From: Sambucus nigra
Lineage: Eukaryota; Streptophyta; Magnoliopsida; Dipsacales; Adoxaceae
Direction: 5' to 3'
NCBI GenBank assembly: GCA_949130495.1
Contig: OX422211.1
Location: 336,320,504-336,384,503, forward strand
Length of the DNA: 64,000 nucleotides
Position numbers and translations under genes: made by a program. The notes under the pieces were generated by a model. The model did not search any database. It saw only the letters and a program-made list of their open reading frames with translations, and had not been told where the DNA came from. Positions 23,989-36,041 of the stretch are shown here, in pieces. The first letter of the stretch is position 1. Each line of letters starts with the position of its first letter.

Positions 23989-25330
23989 ATGCCATCGAGA
24001 AGAAGTCGCCCAGGCAGGGCTACCCGATGGGCTGAGAATATGGAACCCCAAATGCCTCAAGGGACTGTGACTGTAGATAAAGTTGCCAATATAGTGGCAC
24101 CAATCGTAGATGCTGTCATTGTTGCGATGGCACATCATCCTACAGTTCCGATATCTCAAGACCACCCAGGACCATCTGTGTGGGAAACAATACAAGAAAC
24201 CTTTAGGAAAGGGAATCCTCCAGAATTTTCGGGAGAAATGGATGCAATTGCTGCAAGTCAGGGGAAGCAGGCTATACAAGGGCACCTTCGGATAGTTGAA
24301 TGCAGTGAGGTGCAAAAAAATACTCGCCACCTTTAAACTGATGGGTGAAGCGCTCAAATGGTGGGAGTTAGTCACCACATCGAAGCAGAGAGACGCAATT
24401 CCCACAGCAGATTTTTTGGTACGCTTTGACTAGAAGTATTTTCTTTCCGCGATTCAGATGGAAATGAGGAGGAAAAGATGATTGATGCCAATTGTGGTGA
24501 TCCTTTACTTTGTTGCTCATGTGTTTTCTTAGGCAGTGATGCCAGAGTTGTTTGATGAGGAAGATATTTACTGGATGTGACTCAAGGTGATCGAACGATG
24601 GCAAATTTGTAAGAAGAATTTACTCGATTGGCAAATTTTTGTGCTCGACGAGGTAAATACGGAGGAGATATGAATAGTGAAGTTCTTGGACGGTTTATAT
24701 TTGTGAACTGGGTAGCATTTGATAGGGAACCCAACGTTTGTGACTTTTACCGATGTGATGAACACGACATTTTTATTCTATCAGGAATATCGTCTTCGTT
24801 TCAAGGGAGCAAGAAATTTGGGTGCTATGGACTTATGGGAGATTGATTTCAGCCTGGTTATTTTGGGGAGAGTATTGGAGCATACAAATAAGAAGATTTG
24901 TATTTAGTTTGTCATATAGATCATTGACGATTTATTTTTATTTCGAGTTAGGCAGTTCTATTATCTCGGGAGACATTTGTTGTATTTGATTGGAGAATTG
25001 AGATAAGTAGTTTCTTTTTGTGAATTTTATTTAGATGCTCTATACCCCATTGATTTTGAGAATTGGATAAGTTTTATCGAAGTACCGCTCAACGTTCTCT
25101 TTTCAGGGGCACGAGGTGTTACAAAGGGTAGTAGGACTAGAGGAGATAATGCCAGTGGAGCTAGATTATCACCGCAACTAGGTTATAGGCAAAATTATCG
25201 AGGGCCATAATAGCGTTTTAACCCTCGAGAGGGATATGAAGGATTCTCTGGGAGATGTTTCTTTTGTGGAGAATTAGGCCATAGGAAGAGGGATTGTCCT
25301 GGAAGAGGTAGAGGGCCAGTTTTGAGGAAG
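23989..25330 (+). pseudogene. X gag remnant with zinc knuckle
   Basis: Opens with MPSRRSRPGRATRW; a middle part reads RKGNPPEFSGEMDA. After a frameshift in an A-run near 24315 come ATFKLMGEALKWWELV and KYFLSAIQMEMRRK, the retrotransposon gag core. Several stops follow. Near the end an intact zinc knuckle, CFFCGELGHRKRDC, lies at 25256-25297 (C-X2-C-X4-H-X4-C). The gag core and single knuckle resemble Del/Tekay-type chromovirus gag. There is no protease or reverse transcriptase downstream, so X could at best have supplied gag. The knuckle being intact in a decayed gene may be chance. Confidence 0.8.
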
Positions 25331-26467
25331 TTTTGGATGCGCAACCCCTACAACAGTTCATAGCCAGTTTGGGCAAGTAAACTTTGATCAGGGGCCCATT
25401 GATGAAATGAGGCAGTTGGAGTATGGAGGTATAATGTAAATTATATTCCTTTGTGCTTGGGTTTTGATTTTAGCGGTATTGGGAGTATCGCATGTCAGAT
25501 TTTTTTGGGTAGTTAGTCGTTACAACCATATTGTATATAGAGTTACCTGGAAGGGAGGAGTGAGGAAGTGTGGAACTTGGATGATTTATTTTGGGGAGAA
25601 TAGATTGTTTTGCGAGGTTCTCATAGAGAGTTGTGATTTTTTACTGTTCGAAAGTACGAACTACAAAAGTTTGTGGAGTAGTGACGATAAGGTTATCGTG
25701 TTATAGTTAGGCTAGATGCGTGTATTGGTAATGTTCCAGTTGCGGAAGGGCCTATCTTAGGGGCGACATATCGATTCAAAGTAAGGATCTTTATTACTGA
25801 AGAGATTCGGGCTTTAGCGGGATTCATTGTTGAGCAAGGAATTTTAGCTCATGGTTGTGTTAGTTTTGAGAATTAGGTGTTAGTTAGATTATTATATTTG
25901 TTGATGCCTTGTGTCTTGTACATAAGGGGTTTGATTTCCGTGTCGAAAGACATGAAACTATTTTGTACTACATTGTTTTATAGGCCTTCGGGCAATATCA
26001 AGATGACTCAAAATATCTTATAAACCTTAGTCCTGATTTAGCAGATCTCAATTTCTGACAGAGCTACACAGTAGTGTATTGGGAGGGTTCCTTGTTTGGA
26101 TTTCGCTTGCGAGACCTCCCCCGCATGAAAGTAGTGAATGTCAGGAATTTAGAAGAGTTAAACCTTCGAACATTTCAGATTTTCATTATATATATATATA
26201 TATATATATATACTTAGTACATTGTAATAGATTAATTTGTTGAGAGTTACATATATCGATTTGAGGCTAGAGGAGCCGGGTAATGTTTATGCAGTTGAGC
26301 TCGTGTACAGTGTGTATGGGCACCCGGGTTAACTAATTTGATTATAAATATAGTAATTCTCCGTGAGAAGTGGGAGAGATAAATATAGTGATCTTGAGGG
26401 TAGGTGACGTAGGAACTAGTTGAGGTTTGGAGTACTGGGCTCAACTTAATTTCGAGGACAAAAATCT
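25331..26467 (+). other. X interior without pol
   Basis: About 1.1 kb where protease and reverse transcriptase would be expected. An 80-codon frame at 25464-25706 is not recognised. A second copy of the X/Y module sits at 26070-26130, and an AT microsatellite at 26186-26213. Confidence 0.6.
26070..26130 (+). repeat. shared module, X interior copy
   Basis: Reads GTAGTGTATTGGGAGGGTTC, TTGTTTGGATTTCGCTTGCG, then a C-rich block and GCATGAAA. Same direction as the LTR copies; it lies between gag and the polypurine tract. Confidence 0.85.
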
Positions 26468-26468
26468 T

Positions 26469-26482
26469 GTAAGGGGGAAGTC
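26469..26482 (+). other. polypurine tract of X
   Basis: GTAAGGGGGAAGTC ends at the base before TGTAATACCCC, the 3' LTR start. It is preceded by TTCGAGGACAAAAATC, which matches Y on its own strand. Confidence 0.9.
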
Positions 26483-27187
26483 TGTAATACCCCGTGATTT
26501 TGAGGAATAAGAATTTAATTATTTTAGGAGAAATAAAACTTATTTAAATTTGGCAAATGAGATCAAAATTTGAGGATATTATAAAGTATTTCGAATGACG
26601 ATTATAAGTGCGCGGTTGATCCCGGAGGCGTCGAGATAGTTAAAATGACTGTCCGTGAGTTTTATTTCGGTTTCGGAATGTTTTAAGTAAGTTTGACTCG
26701 AATTGGAGTAAACAAGTCATTTAAAGTCGGGTATCTTGGAACTAAGGCTTAAAAAGCCTACGTGAGATAACAACCTCATTTTTGAGATTGAGAAAACCCT
26801 AGAGAGAGAGAGAGAAGAAGAAAGGAAGAAGAGAAAGAGGAGAAAAGCTTGGAGATTCCGTCAACGCGCAATTTAGAGGAAGATTAACCTCTAAAACTTT
26901 GAGGCAAGTGATTAAACTTGATAAATAATCTATGTGTGTATTTTATTTCATGATTTGTAGATAAAAGTATGGGTTCTAGGTTTATATGTCAAAACTTAGA
27001 TTTTTGGTAAAATCTTGCATTTGAGATGTGTATATGGATTTAAGGTTGTATAATTAGTTGGGTTAATTTATATTATGAGTTTCAATGTTAGAAACATGAT
27101 TGGGTTAAAGATTGAGGGTTGGATGATGATATATTGGGTTTTTGGAGAGTTACGTTTCATTCGAAATGAAGAAGGGCCGAAATATCT

Positions 27188-27315
27188 GGTATGGTCGGTC
27201 GATCGCGGCCAGGAAACCGGTCGACTGCGCCCCAAGGGAAAAGCCTGCTACTTCCTTCGTAAGGTAAATTCCAGACCCGCGATCGACCGGGGGTTAGGGG
27301 TCGATCGATCGGTAC
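27188..27315 (+). repeat. palindrome cluster in X 3' LTR
   Basis: GGTCGGTCGATCGCG, CCGGTCGACTGCG, CGCGATCGACCGG and GGTCGATCGATCGG. Counterpart of 10149-10262; the exact bases differ while the palindromic character is kept or strengthened. Confidence 0.7.
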
Positions 27316-27478
27316 TCTATTATTATCCCAAGAATGGGATCTTCTTTCTACCCGTTTTCTTTTAGGTCTAAAACTTAGGGACCTTCTTAGTTAATGTATT
27401 ATAGAGGGTTAGGTTATAATATCAAGAGATTGAGACCTTAGGATAGTGATGCGGTATTCGGGCCTACTTTAGGGATGG

Positions 27479-29019
27479 TGATTACGCACGTGAAAGGCGT
27501 GCTCGTGTAAGGGCATGGTCGTTGTTTTCATTTTACCGCGATAATACAAAAACCTAAATTACGACTACACTTGCAAGGCAAGTCTAGCGGTAAGTCGGGT
27601 ATCGAAAGATCCACTGGGACGAGATGCTAGAATTCAATTGATTTAATACTCCTAAATAAAAGGGAAAAAGGTGATTACAACCTAAAAAGTAAAAAGATGC
27701 ATAAAAGGGAAATATTAATCTAGGTGAGTGTATTGAAACTAGACTAACAAAACGGTAAAACTATAGGTTGCGTCGAATATCCCTCACCCGAGTTAATTCG
27801 TATAAAACGGATAAATGGGTTGACGAGTTATTACGAATGTGTCTCCTTTCGACAGTTAATTGAATCAAGGGTTGTCACGCCCCTAAATCTGCATAAAATC
27901 CTAATAAGATTTTGGCGTCAACAAATACCCCAGAAATTGCGCATACAAGGTCGTAAGCATGGGACATACATGATATTCCCCGTCAAATCTCCCAGGCACA
28001 ATAACTAGGACAACACACCTGAAATAGACCCGTAAACACCATCACCAAAGCCAAGCAATGCGCCAACTCGAGTGAGTTCCATTCAAGCACAACCTAATTT
28101 AACTTAGCTAGAAAGCACGGTAAAAATGCGGTAAATGGAAAGCGGTAAATAAATCCGATAAATCTATACTAGAAAGCGATTAAATAAAGCATGTAAACCT
28201 AATTATGAAAGCATGTAAATTACACTACAAAGCAAGAAATAATGAAATATAACTATATTAATGGAGATGGAAGATGGTAGCACAAATTACAAGCTCAAAT
28301 GGGTGTCAATCCAAGAAGAAATGAAGAAATGAGCTACCAAACCTCCAAAACCATAACCTATCCTACCTAAAATGAATGATTTCTATTTTTACATAAAAAA
28401 ATCCTTTATATAGTAAAAGGAATTAAATTAGAAAACAAAAGACAAAAGAAAAGAAAAGCCAAAATATCTGTGAAAAATAGGGGATCGATTGATCGACCCC
28501 TTTGGTCGATCGATCGATGGTTGAAATCGTGGAAAAACTCTGAAGGATCGATCGATTGATCCTTTTGATCGATCGATCGATTAAGTAAATCTCATCCAAG
28601 GCAGTCTACTGCATTCCTTTTCCTCCTCTTCTCCTCCTCTTTTGGTTTCATTATTTTTTCTTCCGCTAAAAATCCAGTTACTTCTTCGTTCTGAATCGGA
28701 ATCGCGCACCGTTCGTGGTCACGTAAATCTTGCGAGGAGGGAAAAAACTTCTATGAGATGTTGGGATAGGTGCCTAAGCTGTGAAAATACTAAAATTCCC
28801 TTGAACGTGCGATCGCGTATGGAAATCGAGCGGAATGCATCCGAACTTCATACTTAGCATCCAAATACCTGTAAAAGGTCAATTAACCCCTGCAAAACAT
28901 GTTAACGTAGAAATATGAGGTTTTCTGGTTAACGAGCATAAATATAGGGAATAAGATACCCGAGGGGGCTAAAATGTGTAGGTTCGAAGGATAAAATACG
29001 CAATATTTGCGTATCATCA
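27479..29019 (-). mobile_element. solo LTR of family T (copy 2)
   Basis: 1,541 bp, opens TGATTACGCA, closes TGCGTATCATCA, flanked by a perfect 5-bp target duplication GATGG (27474-27478 and 29020-29024). The X 5' LTR shows the empty site near 10430. TG...CA ends and a 5-bp duplication identify an LTR left by recombination between the two LTRs of a full element. Orientation follows copy 1 (1197-2676), whose polypurine tract shows it to be on the minus strand. A palindrome cluster is at 28481-28583. Superfamily is not provable from an LTR alone; gypsy is likely. Confidence 0.9.
28481..28583 (-). repeat. GATCGATC palindrome cluster in T LTR
   Basis: Two pairs of GATCGATTGATC / GGTCGATCGATCGAT-type palindromes separated by a spacer of about 30 bp. 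The same arrangement, more worn, is at 2130-2225 in T copy 1. Confidence 0.8.
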
Positions 29020-29489
29020 GATGGCTTACGAGGGTATGGTGCCTCTTTTATGCAGGAAGCGATTGTTAGACTAAAAGATAGTTGGATTATATTAATTTGA
29101 TTGTGGTGGACTATCATGAAGTGATTATACGTTATAGAGATAGTCCTTTTTTACTTGTGTGCTTTCGAAGTCTGGTGGTATCACAACATGTGTTTTAGTA
29201 TATCACTGACTAGAATAAGTTATGTTTACACTTATAGCAGAGATAATTATATATATCGGAATGCATCCGGATATAGATGGTATGTGTGTGATGATTAATA
29301 CATACGTTCGATTTTGGAGACAGTATCCTTAGTGTTGGATGTATTGAGAGACTATTCATATCATAGGTGGAATGGATGAATATGCTCAAGTGAGGGATCG
29401 TATGATATAATGAGAATTATATATGCATATAGCCGAGTTTATTACTTCCATACATACGGAAGAGAGATAGTATGTACATATATATATAT

Positions 29490-29900
29490 TGTGGTGACAA
29501 TTATTATGCAACACAAATAGGTAAGAGAAACACAAAATTACCAAGTAAGAATAAGGAATGCAAAATGACAATCACACAACAAAGGATGTACGTGGTTCAG
29601 CAAGAGGATGCCTACGCCCACGGTGGTGTAGTCGTTATTATTTCTATATGCTCAGGGAGTGATTACAGAGAGTACAATGTGTCCTTTGCCCCGGACCTAG
29701 GGCTTGATATATACATGTTCATTCTAGTAGGTGGGGGTGTTAGACTTCCCCACGTTTTCCATATCTCCCTTGAACCTCTCTTAGTGGGAACGTGGGAGAA
29801 GACTGGATCGTGATCAGTTAAAAGATAGAGGGTCTGGGCTTTGGGCCACCACAATTGGGCTACTTGTCCAGGCCCATCGTTCTTATTTTGGGTACCCATA
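29490..29900 (-). repeat. E 3' LTR
   Basis: 411 bp, TGTGGTGACA to GGTACCCATA; the final CA has become TA. Contains GTGGTTCAGC followed by GCCTACGCCCACGG, a motif pair also found in solo LTR D. Confidence 0.9.
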
Positions 29901-29914
29901 ATTGCCCCTAAGTT
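29901..29914 (-). other. polypurine tract of E
   Basis: On the element strand ACTTAGGGGCAAT immediately precedes the 3' LTR. Weaker than the tracts of X and Y. Confidence 0.5.
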
Positions 29915-30299
29915 TGTTGGGTCATGCTTTGGGCTCAATAAATTTAAATGATTTGTCATAATGGCTGTTTCGTACATCATGTAACTCTTCAAAAGTTGGA
30001 GAACTGAATCTGGCGGCACCCGCTTCGTGGTCTATGCACTATGATTAGCAACACTTAAAGGTTTTCTAGAGCAGTCATTTTTCGACCGTCGTTTCAACCT
30101 TCTCATCATTCCTCCATTTCCTGTGAGCTCTATCAATTCATACTCTCTTCATCCAGTCTTCATTTTCATCAATTTCAATCTTCTTTGTCATTTGGTCTTG
30201 TGATTCTCCGTTATTCAAGTCAAACTTTCATCTTGTAAGTCTTCTTTGCCCTCTCTTTGTATAATTTCTTTGAATTTGTAGTTCCTTTAGGGTTTTTCG

Positions 30300-33200
30300 A
30301 TGGCAAATATTGGTAATAGGTCAATCTCTGAGTTTAGGAAGTTTTATAATTTTCCTGAGTGGGTAGAGATTGAGTGCGCCTCTCCCCCTAGAAATGTTAT
30401 AGAGATAGAGGATGCCCATTGGATCCATGTCTTGCTGCTTTACCAAGGGGGACTTACTTTTCCTCCCAACAATCTATTCTTGCATTTCTTTGGTTATTTC
30501 AACATTGTTCATGCACAGTGTTCGCCCAATGTGTGGAAGATAATCAATGGTGTTCATAGGTAAACCAGTTATATGGTACTAAGTTAGGGCTCGCCGATGT
30601 CTGTTTTTGCTATTCTATTTCTCAGACTAGTTCTGGTGTTCTTTATCTCAAAGCCAGGAGTCCTGATAGGGTATTGGTAGTGAACTTACCTGATTCCCAC
30701 AAGGACTATTGGCAAGAGGGCTTTCTTGCCAGAAATTGGCAGTTTTCTCCCCAGTTTGAGGGGTCGAGGGCTGATAGGTTCTCTGTTCCCTTTTTCGGGG
30801 AAGAATACATAGGTATACTTTGCTCTTTTCCTTTAATTTATTTTATTAATTTGTGATCGTTCTGACTTTTCCTATTTTCTCTTCAGCGAGGTCGAAGAAC
30901 TTGGAACCTGCTCTCAGCGAGGTTCATCTTTCTGAATTGGTCAAGGCCTGGAATATCAGGGAGCCTTTAGCTGACGGTGAGCATCCTCAATCTGCTGCTT
31001 TCCTGCTCGAATATAAGAACGTTGGGTCTAATTTTATAGCGAGGTCGGTGGACAGTATCCCTGAGTTTGATACCTCTGAAGAGACTGCTGCTGATCCTAT
31101 TCAGTTGGATGAGGAGGAGAGAAGTTCTGAGAGTGACATCGCAGGTGGTGCTGAAGGAAACCTTGGTGAGGGGAGCTCCGGTGGTAGTAGCTCTTCTGAC
31201 TCGGAGGAGGTTTTTGAAACTCGAGAATCTTCGAACACATCCAGCAGTTCAAGCTAGGAGATGGTTCCTGCAAGGAGAAATTTGATTCGGGATGATGATG
31301 ATGATGATCACGTGCTCCTCGCTCAGAGGTCAAAGAAGCAGAAGTCCAGTACTGGGGCTGTAGTTACTGGTTCTCGGCCTTCTACTCAAGATCAAGAGAG
31401 GAAGAGGAAAGAGGAAGAGCAAATGAGAGAGAGGGAGAGAAAAAAAGAGGAGGAAAGAAAGAAGATGGAGGAGAAGAGGAGGATTGAGGAGAGGAGGAGA
31501 ATGGAAAAGGAGAAAGAGGAAGAGAGGAGAAAGATGGAGTCAAGGATGAAGGCTGGGCAAGCCTTAGTCTCGGTGTCTGCCTTGCCCGAGGGAGCGTCGA
31601 TTGCTATTTCTCCTCAGTTGGCTCCCGCGCTACTTGAGAGGGCAGTTCTTCATGCTGACCATCAAAGGGAGGCAGGGACTGACCAGTTAGCCCTGCACGC
31701 GAGACAGAGGCTAGCCTTGGTAAGTCCATTTCTCTTCCTCAATATCTCCTAATTCCTAATTGTTTCCTCTTTCTAATATCTCTTTTGTTTATGCAGTTTG
31801 TGACTGACTTCGTTGTGCTCTATCGCTCTCGTGACGAGCAGGTGAAGAAAAATGTCGAGATGGAGCAGTTTAATACTGCCTTAAAGGTGATGGGTACGGA
31901 GCTCGAGACGGCTCTTAAGGCTGCTGACACCGCCCTTGCTTCTTCTGACCTGGCTCTCGTTGATTTCAACCGAGAGAGGGATGCGGCGGTTAAAGAATTG
32001 ATCGAGCTGAGCCAGGCCTATGATCTGGTCTGCTCGAGCAAGTTGGTTATCGTGGAGGAGAACAAGGTTCTGACCGAGCAGTTAAAGGAGAAGGAGTCTC
32101 AGGTAGCCACCATCAAGGAGGATTCATATAACTCCGGGTGGACTGTTGCTTACGAAGACGCTGAGGTTCATATTGGCTACATCAGTCGTCTGAACTTCAA
32201 GAAGGGATGGAACAAGGCCATCTTAGCTGCTGGTGTTGATGCTGAGTCTCCCCTATTTGACTAGCATGACCCGAGTCCGAAGCTAACTGTGGATGAAGAA
32301 GCCCCTACCCCAACCACCAAAGGAGTTAGTTCTGCCTCTCAGACAATTCCTTTCGATGTTCCCCTTGTTGTGGCTACGGAGGCTATTCTTGCTGAGAGGA
32401 ATGCTCATGCTGATTCTGATAAAGGGAAGCAACCATCAACTTCTGGGCAACCTGAGGTTGCTAGTAGATTTATTTTTAGGACTATCTTTGTATTTCTGCT
32501 TGTAATTTTCCCAGTTTCTGCTCGATGTACTTTAACTTTTACCAATGAAATGAAAAGGCTTCTTTTTCTAGTGCATAGATTGATTTTTCTTCTCCATTGC
32601 CCTTTTATGTCTTGTAGTTGGTTGATGTAGAAGATTGTATTCCTGCCACATTTCAATTGGGCAGGACCCTGGGTCCCAATGCGAGCCCTCAGGTTCACCA
32701 AGCCTTTATTAAGCTTTGTAAATCTCTTAGATTAAGTAATCAGAAGTATAAAGATCAGTCTGAGCTTATAGCCAAGTTGAAGGATAGGCTTCAAGAGATG
32801 GAGAAAGTCGGTGCTTCCGTTCAAAAGGAGGTAAACATGTTGAGGGCGAGGCTCTTGGATGCTTCTGAGATCAATCAGGTCGGGGAGGTTCTCCAATAAG
32901 AAAATAAAGCTTTAAGGAACGAGGTCTCACATCTTAGGGAGCATGCGCTGAGCACGGCTCCTGTAGTATTGCAAGGCTCTTCATCGACGTGAGCTTGGGC
33001 TGGCTCGAGCGACGTTCCCCCTATACTGCGAGGTTCCACTGGTTCACTTGTCCAGCGAGCTGGCAGGAGCACCAGGCGTTCGGATAGGGAAATGGAAGAG
33101 CTCTGCGGTGATGTCCAGTGAGTATATGTGATTGCTGATGGGCTTCAAAGGGACGTTACTCGGCTGCGACATTTGTTTATAAAAGGACCTCGACGAGTAT

Positions 33201-33532
33201 GGGCCGACGGTTATGACCAGGGTTGGCTGGATGCTCCGACGAGGATGATAGAATTTGAGGAGCTTGCCTTCATCAGGGGGTGGTTGAGTGCTTTAAGGGA
33301 GATGCAAGTTCCAAGGAACTCTATGCTCTGGTATCGCCACAAAATATCTCTTTCTACTCGGATGCCCAATCCCTTACAGAGAGATGATCAGTGGATACCC
33401 ATCGATGCTATCCCTCGACAGCTATTGGAGTCAGATGCTAACGAAGCTGAGGAAGAGTTGGTTCCTGCTCCCGATGATGGTCGAAGAGCTCACGTGGCTG
33501 ATTATCTCGTTCAGAGGCCTCATCCCCATTGA
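30300..33532 (+). pseudogene. antisense four-exon gene of E (transposase_28-like N-terminus, coiled-coil tail)
   Basis: Plus-strand gene lying opposite the element. Exons: 30300-30812, 30887-31719, 31797-32456, 32618-33532, each bounded by GT and AG, with consistent phases (1, 0, 0). Exon 1 starts MANIGNRSISEFRKFYNFPE and reads YQGGLTFPPNNLFLHFFGY; this fits the Pfam 'putative gypsy type transposon' domain (transposase_28). After a one-base frameshift near 30562 comes VVNLPDSHKDYWQEGF. Exon 2 is acidic, then has a long Glu/Arg/Lys helix. Exon 3 is coiled coil ending in GWNKAILAA. Exon 4 has coiled coil, then WADGYDQGWLDA and RGWLSALREM. Stops: TAG 31255 and 32262, TAA 32897, TGA 32991 and 33119. 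Function is unknown; an antisense gene at this place is known in Grande-type elements. Confidence 0.8.
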
Positions 33533-33569
33533 GATTTTGCCAGTAGTTACTCTATGTATTTTGTGTTGT

Positions 33570-33690
33570 AGTTATGTCAATGTTTTGGGCGAGCTCGCCG
33601 ACTAAACATGTATGGCACTTGTTGTAAATATGGTGGATTCATAAAATTTATGTTTTGGGCTATTTTAGCCGACTAAACAAGTGTATTATA
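33570..33690 (+). repeat. two hairpin repeats after the antisense gene
   Basis: Two copies of ATGTTTTGGGC-...-GCCGACTAAACA(T/A)GT. Each core is self-complementary: GGGCGAGCTCGCC and GGCTATTTTAGCC. The stems differ but both pair, as in the D2 tract at 63541-64000. Confidence 0.65.
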
Positions 33691-34182
33691 TTTTCCATAT
33701 TCTCGCTCCTTTATGATCTCAAAATTTGTATTATTATGTAAGTGTCCTTCCAGTCCAGTACACTATCGAGGTACCATTGTGCGCCACTTTACCTTTTAGG
33801 GCGTGTCGTCACACTCCCTTAGGCCTAAGTGTGGGAATTGGTGAGGACACACCTGGTGTTAGATGCTCTATCCGATCAGGATTTTATTCAACCAGAGATG
33901 GTTTGGCGACTAGCTATAATTTGGTCATATTTCCTAAGGATCTCCTGTAGGGCTTCATATATTGCCAGGGGCAATGCTAAGAGGTCTTTCGCGTTTCATA
34001 ACGAAAGCCTGAGGAGGATGATTTCCCTGCTATGGTGTAATGACCAATGAGCCTGTCATTTGGAAAATATGTGTGATAAAGCCCATCTAGCTGTTACTCA
34101 TTAGAACGCAGCCGTTAAACATCTTTCATTAATGACAAGGAAAATGAACTAATAGTTCCACAACGAAAGCATAAAAAAGAAT
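33691..34182. other. E spacer between antisense gene and integrase end
   Basis: Non-coding as far as I can see; separates the two convergent genes. Confidence 0.5.
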
Positions 34183-35457
34183 CTAAAAATAGAATTTCTT
34201 GAGATTGGCTGCGTTCCATGCTCGGGGGATTTCTCTGCCTTCCATTATTTCTAAGTGATAGGTGCCTTGCAGATTATCTCTTGTTATCTTGAATGGTCCT
34301 TCCCAGTTTGGCCCTAGCTTACCGTCTGATGGTCTCACTGCGCTGCCCAGGACTTTTCTTAGGACATAGTCCCCAACTCGAAATGTCCTCAGGTTGACCC
34401 TCTTGTTATAGTGCCTCGTGAGCAGTTGCTGATAGATCGCTAGTTTTACTAGGTCTAGCTCTCGGCGCTCGTCGGCTAGGTCGAGCTCAGCGAGCAATGC
34501 TGCATCATTATGGCCTTAGTCGACAAGGTTGGACCTCATTGTTGGCAAGCCTGCTTCTAGTGGGATAACTGCTTCCATCCCATATGTCAGCAAAAACGGG
34601 GTTTCTCCTGTTGCTCGTCGCGGAGTGGTTCTATAGGCCCATAGAATGTGTGGTAACTCATTTTCCCATGCACCCTTGGCTCGCTCCAATCGTTTCCTTA
34701 ATCCATCGATCACTGTTTTATTTGAAGCCTAGGCTTGGCCATTGTTTTGAGGATAGGTCACCGAGCTGAAATGGTGTCTGATTCCATGTTCGTTACAGAA
34801 ACTCTTAAAAGTGCCGCTTTCGAACTGCGTTCCATTGTCGATGATGATGGTTCTGGGGATGCCAAAATGGGTGATTATATTTCTCCATATAAACCTTATC
34901 ATATCTGCATCTCGGATGTTCGCTAGGGGTTCTGCCTCGATCCATTTGGTGAAGTAGTCAGTCGCGACCAACATATATTTGCGACTGCCGGTGGCGATAG
35001 GAAGTGGTCCTACGATGTCCATCCCCCATTGGGTGAATGGCCATGGGCTGGACATTGATTTTAGGTCGCTGGCATGTTGGTGGGCTATAGGAGCATGAAG
35101 CTGGCATTTTAGGCACTTGCGGACATACGCCGCAAAGTCCATTTGCATGTATGGCCACCTATATCCCTCCTTCATTGCTCAAAAAGCCATGGATCTTCCT
35201 CCAATATGGCTTCCATAGATTCCTTCGTGAAGCTCATGTAGAACTTGCTCGACATTCTTCGGGTGAACACATTGAAGGTAGGGACCGAAAAACGATCTCT
35301 TATATAGCTTGCCCTTAGGAGATAAGTGAAAGTGATCAGCTTTGACTCTTATCTGGTGAGTAGTCTTCTTATCATCTAGAAGTGTGCCATCCTTTAAATA
35401 ATCCCTTAGTGGGTCCATCCAGCTGGGTGCTGATTCAATATAGAGCACCTTCCCCAA
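34183..35457 (-). pseudogene. E integrase
   Basis: Minus strand, from 35457: lead region, then the HHCC zinc part (HEGIYGSHIGG ... CLKCQ), catalytic core with WGMDIVGPLP (first Asp), IDNGTQFES (second Asp), and PQNNGQA followed by a TAG stop at 34729-34731, then SNKTV. The stop stands where the third catalytic residue, glutamate, belongs. The tail ends GKLGPNWEGPFKI and NAANLKKFYF. Other stops are at about 35177 (TGA before AMKEGY) and 34514. The enzyme would insert cDNA into the chromosome; this copy cannot. Apart from stops the frame is nearly continuous. Confidence 0.93.
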
Positions 35458-35599
35458 GCTTGGTAACTCGCTGTTACGATTAATGCTCGGATGAGCGAGG
35501 AAATCGATGGGGATTGTTCTTTTTAAGTCAGAATCAATTGCTGAGCTCAGGGCTGCTAGGGCATCAGCATGGTTGTTCTATCCCTTGGGAACTGCTAAA

Positions 35600-35925
35600 C
35601 ATTGACTTCCTCAAAGTCAGCCAATAGCGTTTTTGCCAAGGCGAGGTAGGCTGCCATCCTTTCATCTTTTGCATTGTAGTCTCCGCTGATCTGATTGGAG
35701 ACTAACTGTGAGTCACCAAACACCTGTAATTGCTTTGCTCCCAAAGTGTGTGCTTTATAGAGGCCAGCTATCAGGGCCTCGTATTCTGCTTCATTGTTGG
35801 AGGCTTCAAATCCAAGCCTAATCCCCTGCTCGATGATCGTTTTTTCTGGAGTGATAAGAACGATGCCTACGCCTGCCCCCTTTGAATTGGAAGCTCCATC
35901 AACAAATAATTTCTAGATTCCATCC
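35600..35925 (-). pseudogene. E second (archaeal-type) RNase H
   Basis: Minus-strand piece [47 protein letters not shown]. The D...E...D pattern (VDGAS, EAEYEAL, GDSQL) is the RNase H active site. It is separate from the RNase H fused to reverse transcriptase, as expected for the Tat group. A TAG precedes KLFVDG, where tryptophan is common, and another follows FEEVNV. The segment 35458-35600 to integrase is heavily broken. Confidence 0.85.
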
Positions 35926-36041
35926 ATCGTGTGGCTCCCTTTTTGTTTGGTTGGCTGTGGTTGGATGCAAAGCTTCTCGCTTGTGAATTTGGCTATGAAA
36001 TCAGTGAGGACCTGCCCCTTGATTGCGTTCCTGGGTTGAAA

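Noticed and set aside
31097..31333. Minus-strand frame with a His run
   Set aside because: Shadow of the GAT (Asp) run in the antisense gene of E.
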